From UBA6168 sp965222975 (GTDB taxonomy: Bacteria; Bacteroidota; Bacteroidia; Chitinophagales; Saprospiraceae): a stretch of DNA of 64,000 bases. Shown here in pieces: positions 44,701 to 53,200 of this stretch (positions within the stretch are counted from its first letter, which is position 1; each line of letters begins with the position of its first letter). A program made the position numbers and the translations under genes. The notes beneath the pieces were generated by a model, which worked only from the letters and a program-made list of their open reading frames with translations, was not told the origin of the DNA and searched no databases. Location: contig CBDCVJ010000077.1 in assembly GCA_965222975.1 (NCBI GenBank), forward strand, positions 95,753 through 159,752. Reading direction: 5' to 3'.

Positions 44701-47700
44701 GCGTTGACAACAACTGTGATGGGCAAGTGGACGAAGGCGTGACCAGCACCTTTTATGCCGACACGGACGGCGATGGTTTTGGCGACCCGAACAACATTAT
44801 TGCTGCTTGTGGTGAATCTTCAGGAGTTGTTTTGGACAATACCGATTGTGATGACACAGATGCTTCCATTTATATCGGAGGCACCTGTGATGATGGCGAC
44901 CCCAATACGATTAATGATATTTATGACAATAATTGTATCTGTATCGGTGTACCCGTGGTTCACCTTGTTTCCCAAATCGACGATGGTGATGACGACGTAG
45001 AGGAGCGGAATAGCAATGGTGCATTGATAATGGGGAGTTCTGACATTGAACTGATAGAGGATGGGAGTTCTGATCAAACTGTTGGCTTGCGTTTTAATAA
45101 TATTGACTTGCCTTCTACAGTAGTTGTAGTCAATGCTTACATTCAGTTCACTGTTGATGAAACGGATACCAAATCTACAGATCTTATCATCAGCGGGGAG
45201 GATCATGATAATGCCCCACCATTTGTCAATAGCAATCAGAATGTATCAAGCAGGGCAACAACGGCTGTATCTGTCGATTGGGACGTTGAAAACTGGACTA
45301 CTGTAGGCGAGGCTGGCTCGGATCAGCGAACGCCTAACCTCGCACCGATTTTACAGGAAATAATCAGCCGCCCAGGCTGGTCGCCCAATAATTCGATGGC
45401 ATTCATATTCACCGGTGCTGGAGAGCGGACCGCTGAATCCTACGATGGAAATCCTGCAAGCGCAGCGACCCTCTACATTACTTATTCTACCAATCTTTGT
45501 TATCCGTATGTAGATGAAGACGGTGATGGTTTTTGTTCTGATGTTGATTGTGACGATGACGATGTTAATATCCATCCAAGTGTATCTGAAGTTTGTGATG
45601 GCATCGACAACAACTGCGACGGCCAAGTGGATGAGGGTGTGGCCAATAACTACTATGCAGATACCGACAGCGATGGGTTTGGCGATCCCAATAATTCAAC
45701 GAGCGCTTGTAGTCTCCCTTCAGGTTATGTTACGGACAATACTGATTGCGATGACACCGATGCAGCAACCCATCCTGGAGCAACCGAAGTTTGTGACGGC
45801 AAAGACAATAACTGTGATGGGCAGGTGGACGAAGGGCTGGCAAGCACCTACTATGCAGACACCGATAGTGATGGTTTTGGCGATCCGAATAATTCAACGA
45901 GCGCTTGTAGCCTTCCCACTGGTTATGTTTCGGACAATACCGATTGTGATGACACCGATGCCGCTATACACCCAGGAGCAACAGAGGTTTGCGACGGCAA
46001 AGACAATAACTGTGATGGTCAGGTGGACGAGGGTGGTGCGACGACCTATTACGCAGATTCAGACGGTGATAATTTCGGTGACCCTAATAATTCAATGAGT
46101 GCTTGTAGTCCCCCTTCAGGTTATGTTTTAGATAATACTGATTGCGATGACACCGATGCCGCTATTCACCCTGGAGCAACTGAAGTATGCGATGATACTG
46201 ACAACAACTGTGATGGACAAGTGGACGAAGGGCTGACCAGCACCTACTATGCCGACACTGACAGTGATGGCTTTGGCGACCCCAATAATTCAATTGCCGC
46301 TTGTAGCCTCCCCACTGGTTATGTTTCGGACAATACTGATTGTGATGATACTGATGCTTCAATTTACATTGGAGCAGATTGTGATGATGGTGACCCCAAT
46401 ACTGTTGGCGATATTTATAACGGTAGCTGTATCTGTGTAGGGGTACCTGTAATCAATTTCAGTATTCAAATTGAAAATGACAATGACGATGCGGAAGAAC
46501 GAAACAGCGATGGTTCGATAAGCCTTTCGAGCTCCGATTTAGAAATAGGGGAAGATGGCACTACCCCTCAAACAGTCGGGATGCGTTTTAACGACGTCAA
46601 TATACCTTCTTCGGCGGTGATAATCAGTGCATATATCCAATTTACCGTGGATGAAGCTGACTCCGGCTCTATGAACCTTATGATCAAAGGAGAAGATCAT
46701 GATGACCCTCCTGCTTTTATTAGCAATAGCCATAATATAAGTAATCGCACAACGACCACTGCCTCCGTAAATTGGAGTCCATCACCATGGGTCAATATCG
46801 GGGAAGCAGGGTCAGATCAACAAACGTCTAATTTAGCATCTATCGTTCAGGAAATAATTGACCGTCCCGGTTGGTCACCTAATAACGCTATGGTGTTTAT
46901 CATTACAGGATCAGGCGAGCGGACAGCTGATTCTCACGATGGAAATCCTGGCGGCGCTCCTGTTTTATTTATTGCCTATTCAACAAATTCGTGCTATCCA
47001 CATGTGGATAGTGACAGTGATGGTTCCTGCTCCGATGTTGACTGTGATGACAACGATCCAGCGATCCATCCTGGAGCCACAGAGGTATGTGATGGCATCG
47101 ACAACGACTGTGACGGGCAGGTGGACGAGGGCGTGGGCAATACCTACTTTGCGGATACCGATGGTGACGGATTCGGCGACCCCAACAATTCCATCACTGA
47201 TTGTAGTGCCCCAAATGGATACATAACTGACAGTTCCGATTGTAATGATGCTGATGCCGCTATCAATCCCAATGCAACAGAGGCCTGCGATGGCATCGAC
47301 AACGACTGCGATGGACAGGTGGACGAGGGCGTGACGAATACTTACTATGCAGACACCGACAGTGATGGCTTTGGCGACCCCAACAATTCAATGACTGCCT
47401 GTAGTGCCCCGAGTGGATTTATTGCCGACAATACCGACTGTGATGATACGGATGCTGCTGTCAATCCCAATGCAGCAGAGGCCTGCGATGGCATCGACAA
47501 CGATTGCGACGGGCAGGTGGATGAGGGGTTGGCAAGTACCTTTTATGCAGACACGGACGGTGACGGGTTCGGCGACCCCAACAATTCCACTAACGCATGC
47601 AGTGCCCCCAACGGGTACGTAACGGACGATACCGACTGTGACGACACGGACGCTTCCGTTTACGTCGGGGCTTCCTGCGATGACGGTGACCCCAACACCA

Positions 47701-49589
47701 GCAACGATACCTATGGCAGTGACTGCATCTGTGCCGGAATCTCCCCAACGACCATTAGCGTTCAGGTCAACAGCGACGATGACGACGCAGAGGAGGAGGA
47801 CGGCAACGGCTTTGTTGACCTTTCAAGCTCCGACCTGGAACTGGGCGAGGATGCCTCCATCGCCCAGACCGTGGGCATCCGTTTCAACGGCGTCAACATA
47901 CCACCCTCGGCGACAATTACCAATGCCTATATCCAGTTCACCGTGGACGAATCGGATTCCGGCACCACCAGCCTCACGATCAAAGGGGAGGACCATGACG
48001 ACCCGCCTGCCTTTGACAACAATGACCATGACATTACCGACCGCACAACGACAACTGCCTCCGTCAGTTGGGATCCAGCCCCATGGACTGGCGGCGGACT
48101 GGCTGGTCCCGATCAGCGGACGGCCGACCTCTCTGCCATTGTTCAGGAGATCATTGACCGCCCCGGTTGGTCGGCCAACAATTCGATGGTATTTATCATT
48201 ACTGGGTCGGGCGAGCGCACGTCCGAATCCCACAATGGGAGTTCCTCACAAGCACCTGTTCTCAATATATCGTACTCAACTCAGCCTCTTTGTGCTCCAT
48301 ATGTTGATGCAGACAGTGATGGTCACTGCTCCGATGTTGATTGCAATGACAATGATGCTGCAATCCACCCTGGAGCATCAGAGGTATGCGACGGCATCGA
48401 CAACGACTGCGACGGGCAGGTGGACGAGGGCGTGACCAATACCTACTATGCTGACACGGACGGCGATGGTTTTGGCGATTCTAACAACACTACTATCGCC
48501 TGTAGCACCCCCTCAGGTTATGTTTCAGACAATACAGATTGCGATGACTCTGATCCTGCAATATATATTGGAGCCCCCTGCGATGACGGGGATCCTAACA
48601 CCAACAACGATGTTTACAATAGCAGTTGCATCTGTATTGGAAGTACAGCGACCAGCATCAGCATTCAGGTCAATGATAACGATGACGATGCGGAAGAGCG
48701 GACCAGCAACGGTTCAATCACACTGACCAGTTCCGACTTGGAACTGGTCAAGGATGGCTCAAGCAATCAGGCTGTTGGCATACGGTTTAGGGATATTGAT
48801 ATACCGCCGTCCTCCGTAGTGATCAATGCTTATATCCAGTTCACTGTTGATGAAGAAGACTCCGGTACTGCCAACATCACTATACAAGGGCAGGATCATG
48901 ACGATGCATCAGCTTTTGGAAGCAGCACGAACAATATTACCAGCCGTTCCACGACGTCGGCGTCCGTTGCGTGGAATCCTGTCCCTTGGACGACTGTTGG
49001 CGAGGCGGGGATTGACCAGCAAACACCAGACCTTTCCACTATTGTGCAAGAAGTGATTGACCGTCCCGGTTGGTCGGCCAACAATTCGATGGTATTCATT
49101 TTTACAGGTACGGGCGAGCGGACAGCCGAATCCTATAATGGCAACCCTACTGCTGCGCCTGTGTTACATGTTACGTATGAGGAAAGCCCAAGTGGACTAC
49201 GCTCTCCTCATATTGATCCAAAAGTGCTGCCCAGTGTGCCATTGTTTACGGATTTTGACTCACCTGACCTCGGCGAGAATTCGTCTGATTTTGACAATAC
49301 GGGTATTGGTTTGGAGATAGCTACTGTCCGCACAGGGAAAAACCTCCACCTTTATCCAAATCCCGTAAGCGGCTTGTTAAATATTCGTTACCAGAGTATA
49401 GAAGGGAAAACTGCTTTTGCAGAGTTGCTCGACCCAACTGGAAAAAGGGTACAGTTAAAGATTTTGCAGACGAAAAAAGGCAATAATGAATTTCAAATGG
49501 ATTTGAGCAGGATTCCTGCTGGCCTATATTTATTTAAAATAATGGAGGCTGGGGAACAATTGACGGAGAAGGTTTTAATTTTGAATTAA
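41739..49589 (+). CDS. Giant purple-acid-phosphatase-like protein with MopE repeats, T9SS
   Basis: A 2616-residue secreted paralogue of the flanking genes, without the protease domain. The N-terminal signal covers about 1-32. The FN3-like and phosphatase unit (about 82-475) has GDCGTA, LLGDNAY, APGNHEYG, IFHHAPY and GHSHSYER. One Ig-like domain follows (GTINQVEFFVNGVSIG). Then come five beta-sandwich modules of about 175 residues, each opening with an acidic stretch (INDDDDDVEERNNNG type). They alternate with 4, 4, 3 and 1 MopE-type repeats (CDGxDNxCDGQVDEG), 12 in all. The T9SS sorting domain starts LHLYPNPVSGLLNI. The Asp-rich repeats suggest calcium binding that stiffens a long stalk holding the enzyme from the cell. 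The part at about 47.5-48.3 kb is visibly more GC-rich than the rest. Confidence 0.92.
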   Translation: MRENTIDLILKATTFMVALISCFNAISLYANPILDVNGNPEEPYLLFTTNSGEDSTTLNLINEIKQGDLKLFDHHPSLIVNSVIRGPYLQSGTPTSTIIRWRTDNATDSKVWYGDSPNTLNQTISINGNREDHEINVTGLTANTVYYYAVGDSNGQLVGADSSHYFKTSMPAGTTGPIRAWVFGDCGTATNEQEDARDAYYNFIGNNQTDMILLLGDNAYSDGLDFEYQNAFFDVYTDILKHAVAWSAPGNHEYGEESGFDADYYEIFTFPENGEAGGLASNTEKYYSFDYGNIHIISLDSHDEDRSLGSPMLTWLENDLGATTQEWIIVIFHHAPYSKGSRDSDNNDEMIEMRENVLPICDNYGVDLILSGHSHSYERSKLIHGHYGYSPTYDPALHDIDGGDGRLDGDGFYQKNAAEEGIVYIVSGSAGQAKHVGDHPVMYYAKKKMGTSILEVDGSQMGIKFLNIDGEIEDYLTLVKLGPPRITWTSPDNEDNFYDLNPIALEVDATDNNGTINQVEFFVNGVSIGTDTTEPYSLNWAPPYYSDFDIEAIATDNDGETSSSEISISVQYVPNSDIEVQINDDDDDVEERNNNGAIILASSDLELVQDGSSNQTVGLRFNDINIPPGVTITNAYIQFTAEETHSQSTDMTVYGEDHDNAPPFTNSVHNASSRTTTDASINWTPVAWSNAGEAGPDQQTPDLSTVVQEIIDRPGWTENNSMVFLLTGTGTRTAYSHDGNPSNAPTLHVAFSQNSCIPFVDADGDGYCSAVDCDDADASAYPEATEVCDGADNDCNGLVDEGVTTTYFADVDNDGFGDPTDSLAACSAPSGYVTDNTDCDDTNAATFPGATEICDGKDNDCNGVFDDGWSDIFYADTDSDGFGNPNSSTTACIAPTGYVTDNTDCDDAHATAFPGGTEVCDEVDNDCDGQVDEGLTTTYFADNDSDGYGDPNNSIAACSIPSGYVTDNTDCDDAHATAFPGGTEVCDGVDNNCDGQVDEGVTSTFYADTDGDGFGDPNNIIAACGESSGVVLDNTDCDDTDASIYIGGTCDDGDPNTINDIYDNNCICIGVPVVHLVSQIDDGDDDVEERNSNGALIMGSSDIELIEDGSSDQTVGLRFNNIDLPSTVVVVNAYIQFTVDETDTKSTDLIISGEDHDNAPPFVNSNQNVSSRATTAVSVDWDVENWTTVGEAGSDQRTPNLAPILQEIISRPGWSPNNSMAFIFTGAGERTAESYDGNPASAATLYITYSTNLCYPYVDEDGDGFCSDVDCDDDDVNIHPSVSEVCDGIDNNCDGQVDEGVANNYYADTDSDGFGDPNNSTSACSLPSGYVTDNTDCDDTDAATHPGATEVCDGKDNNCDGQVDEGLASTYYADTDSDGFGDPNNSTSACSLPTGYVSDNTDCDDTDAAIHPGATEVCDGKDNNCDGQVDEGGATTYYADSDGDNFGDPNNSMSACSPPSGYVLDNTDCDDTDAAIHPGATEVCDDTDNNCDGQVDEGLTSTYYADTDSDGFGDPNNSIAACSLPTGYVSDNTDCDDTDASIYIGADCDDGDPNTVGDIYNGSCICVGVPVINFSIQIENDNDDAEERNSDGSISLSSSDLEIGEDGTTPQTVGMRFNDVNIPSSAVIISAYIQFTVDEADSGSMNLMIKGEDHDDPPAFISNSHNISNRTTTTASVNWSPSPWVNIGEAGSDQQTSNLASIVQEIIDRPGWSPNNAMVFIITGSGERTADSHDGNPGGAPVLFIAYSTNSCYPHVDSDSDGSCSDVDCDDNDPAIHPGATEVCDGIDNDCDGQVDEGVGNTYFADTDGDGFGDPNNSITDCSAPNGYITDSSDCNDADAAINPNATEACDGIDNDCDGQVDEGVTNTYYADTDSDGFGDPNNSMTACSAPSGFIADNTDCDDTDAAVNPNAAEACDGIDNDCDGQVDEGLASTFYADTDGDGFGDPNNSTNACSAPNGYVTDDTDCDDTDASVYVGASCDDGDPNTSNDTYGSDCICAGISPTTISVQVNSDDDDAEEEDGNGFVDLSSSDLELGEDASIAQTVGIRFNGVNIPPSATITNAYIQFTVDESDSGTTSLTIKGEDHDDPPAFDNNDHDITDRTTTTASVSWDPAPWTGGGLAGPDQRTADLSAIVQEIIDRPGWSANNSMVFIITGSGERTSESHNGSSSQAPVLNISYSTQPLCAPYVDADSDGHCSDVDCNDNDAAIHPGASEVCDGIDNDCDGQVDEGVTNTYYADTDGDGFGDSNNTTIACSTPSGYVSDNTDCDDSDPAIYIGAPCDDGDPNTNNDVYNSSCICIGSTATSISIQVNDNDDDAEERTSNGSITLTSSDLELVKDGSSNQAVGIRFRDIDIPPSSVVINAYIQFTVDEEDSGTANITIQGQDHDDASAFGSSTNNITSRSTTSASVAWNPVPWTTVGEAGIDQQTPDLSTIVQEVIDRPGWSANNSMVFIFTGTGERTAESYNGNPTAAPVLHVTYEESPSGLRSPHIDPKVLPSVPLFTDFDSPDLGENSSDFDNTGIGLEIATVRTGKNLHLYPNPVSGLLNIRYQSIEGKTAFAELLDPTGKRVQLKILQTKKGNNEFQMDLSRIPAGLYLFKIMEAGEQLTEKVLILN

Positions 49590-49720
49590 TTTAGAATTTT
49601 TATCTCGAAAAATTCATGTTTAAAAAATTAAACATGAAAAAACACGCTTCTCTCCGAAGCCCTCCTTTTATAGGCCTAAAAACAGATTTATATTTTAAAA
49701 ATTATTTAAGCTATAAATTT

Positions 49721-49754
49721 TGCCCTGATCCAATTGAGGTCAGGGCATTTTTTT
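49721..49754 (+). terminator. Intrinsic terminator after the second giant gene
   Basis: TGCCCTGA ... TCAGGGCA with a CC/GG extension, followed by a run of seven T. It is 131 bases after the stop. Confidence 0.8.
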
Positions 49755-50253
49755 GGATTTAAGGTGAAACTTTTATCAAATCGCAATCAAATTTGTTTTT
49801 ATTCTATAAAATATTTTTCACGTTCGGTTATGAAAATTTACTACTTTTGATGCCACAATTATTCTTCCCTATGAGTAACAATGCGAAGACGTTAGAGCGT
49901 ACAAGCAATTTTGGAAATATTAAAAATAGCTTCTATGCAAGACTCTCAGTCAAATTCTAAAATGCCTCTTTTCAACCGCTGTTTCCGAATTAGTATCGGG
50001 TTTCTTCAATTTCTCGCTTCGAAGGTTTATTTCCAAATTAGGAGAACGTACTCTTACAATTAATCAAAAAGGTCGTATTGATTGAATAGGAAAAACAGCA
50101 ATTTCCTATTCGAAATTTTGATTATAGGATGATTGCATTTTGTAAAAATGTGATAAAGGTGTGCGGCTTCTTATCAACTACCTTTGAGAATAGGCATGGG
50201 AATTAACATACATTTTTAGAATTGTTTCTTTTTATCATTTCAAATTCGGCAAA
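49755..50253. other. Gene-free stretch before the third giant gene
   Basis: About 500 AT-rich bases. ATTTCAAATTCGG occurs just before the start codon (50238) and again inside the signal-peptide region (50313), a small direct repeat. Nothing else recognised; promoter presumed. Confidence 0.55.
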
Positions 50254-53200
50254 ATGAAAAACGAATTCTTTTATTCAAAAACCCCAGCCATTCTTTTAAG
50301 CGCCTTTTTTATTATTTCAAATTCGGTATTTTCGTTTAATGATAATCTTCAACTAAATTCTTGTTCAGTAAACTCGAATGCTAATCCAAGAAGTCCAATA
50401 CAAATGGCTATAGTCGTTCGCGGGCCGTACCTGCAAAGTGGAACGGATACGAGCATAATCATCAGGTGGCGGACAGATGTAAGCACCGATAGCAAAGTTT
50501 GGTACGGGGGCAGCCCAACAAACCTGAACCAAACTGAAATAAGGAATGGCAACTTTACGGATCACGAAGTGACCATTTCGGGTTTAATACCGAATACTGT
50601 TTATTATTATGCCATTGGGGATAGCGCAGGGCAATTAGCAGGAGCAGATAGTAGCTATTATTTCAAAACCTCTCCGGCAGCTGGCACTTCACAACCCATT
50701 ACTGCATGGATATTGGGAGACTGCGGAACAGGTAACAGTGAACAGGAAGCCGTTCGGGATGCCTATTACAATTATATTGATACCAATCACACTGATATGG
50801 TTTTATTGTTGGGCGATAATGCCTATTCAGACGGATTTGATAGTGAATATCAACCCAATTTCTTTGACGTGTATCCTAGCAAGTTGAAAAACTCGGTTTT
50901 TTGGTCCTGTCCCGGAAATCATGATTATGGCGACCTAACTGGTTTGGACCCAGATTATTACGACATATTTACTTTTCCTGTCAATGGGGAAGCAGGAGGG
51001 CTGGCCTCGAATACGGAAAAATATTATTCATTTGATTACGGCAATGTCCATATCATTTCGCTTGACTCACATGATGAGGATCGAAGCCAGGGTAGTACAA
51101 TGTTGACTTGGTTAGAGAATGATTTAGCAGCAACAGCCCAAGAATGGATTATTGTAATATTTCATCACCCGCCCTACTCAAAAGGCAATCATGATTCTGA
51201 TAATCCAAGTAAGGCAAAGCTCATTCAAATGCGGGAAAATGTTTTGCCAATATGCGAGGATTATGGCGTTGACCTTGTTTTGAGCGGCCACAGCCACAAT
51301 TACGAGCGGTCAAAACTGATCAATGGCCACTATGGGTTTTCACCTACTTACGATTCTTTGCTGCATAACATCAATGGAGGGGATGGAAAAACAGATGGGG
51401 ATGGCGCCTACCAAAAAAATACTAATGAAGAAGGCACTGTTTACATCGTGACCGGTTCAGCTGGCAAAAAAAGCCCTGTTGGAAATCATCCGATTATGTA
51501 TTACGCAGTTAGTCGTTTAGGTTCCACTATTTTGGAAGTGAACGGGGATGTAATGGATGTTAAATTTTTGAATACTAGTGGCGTAGTAGAGGATTATTTG
51601 ACATTGACCCAAACCGGGTTGCCAATTGTCAACTGGGCCAACCCTTCTAACAATGGGGTTTTTTATAATTTAGATACCATTGCTTTTGAAGTAAATGCTT
51701 CTGACAGTGATGGGAGTATCACACAGGTCGAATTTTTTGTGGACGGGATTTCCTTTGGGACAGATACAGTCCAACCTTATACATGGGAATGGGAGCCGCC
51801 AGGTTTTGGTAATTACACGTTAACTGCTACCGCCACTGACAACGATGGCAACAACAGGTCTTCAGAAATTTCAATTACCGTTCAAGATGGCATCACGATA
51901 GATGTTGAGGTTCAAATTAGTAGTAATGATGATGACGTAGAAGAACGGAACAATGATGGGGCAATTAATTTTACAAGCTCCGATCTTGAATTGATCACAG
52001 ATGGGACTTCGCTACAAACGGTTGGTCTAAGGTTCAATGGTGTTGCAGTTCCTCAAGGTGTAACAATCACCAATGCATTTATCCAGTTCACTGCTGATGA
52101 GGTGCAATCCGACCAAACTGACCTGACAATCAAAGCAGAAGCTGTAGATAATTCCCTTCCCTTTTCTGCCAATGCTTTCGATATATCTTCCCGAAATACA
52201 ACTATCTCCTCTATCAATTGGACGCCTCCGGCTTGGACTTCTGTTTCTGCCGCTGGTACTGATCAGCAAACCCCTGATATAGGTACAATTGTTCAGGAAG
52301 TTGTTAACCGCCCTGGATGGACAACGAATAATTCCATGAGTTTTATTATTACTGGTACGGGTCATCGAACGGCTGAAAGCCACAATGGTAGTCCCACTGA
52401 TGCAGCAGTCCTCCATCTCACTTATTCTCCTCAACCTGTCTCTTGCGACCCCTTTGTTGATGCAGATAACGATGGTTCTTGTTCTGATGTGGATTGTGAT
52501 GACACCAACCCGGCCATACATCCGAATGCAACGGAAATCTGCGATGGCCTTGACAACAACTGCGACGCACAAGTTGATGAGGGGCTGACCAACACTTACT
52601 ATGCTGATAGCGACAACGATAGTTATGGCGATCCAAACTCCACTACTATTGCATGCAGCCCTCCTGCTGGGTATGTCACAAACAATACTGATTGCAATGA
52701 CTCCGACCCTATTATATATATCGGAGCTGCATGTGATGATGGGAATCCCAATACGAACAACGATGCCTATGATGAAAATTGCCTTTGCATGGGCTCATCC
52801 CTGGTCAATGTCAGTGTTCAGATCAATAGTAACGATGATGATGTAGAGGAACGGAACAACAATGGTTCAGTAAACCTTACGAGTTCTGACCTCGAATTGT
52901 CGTGGGACGGCAATAATGGTCAAACGATTGGGTTGAGGTTCAATAACATTGACATCCCTTCAGAAGCGGTTATTACTGAAGCATACATTCAATTTACCGT
53001 GGATGAAAGTGACGCCGGAGCTACCAGCATTATCATCAAAGGAGAATACCACGACAATGCTCCGCCTTTTACCAATTCCAACAGTAATGTTTCCAATCGA
53101 GCCACCACAGTTGCTTCTGTTAACTGGGCGCCAGTAGCATGGACGGTCATTGGGGAGGCAGGGGTTGGCCAACAGACACCCAATCTTTCAGATATAGTGC

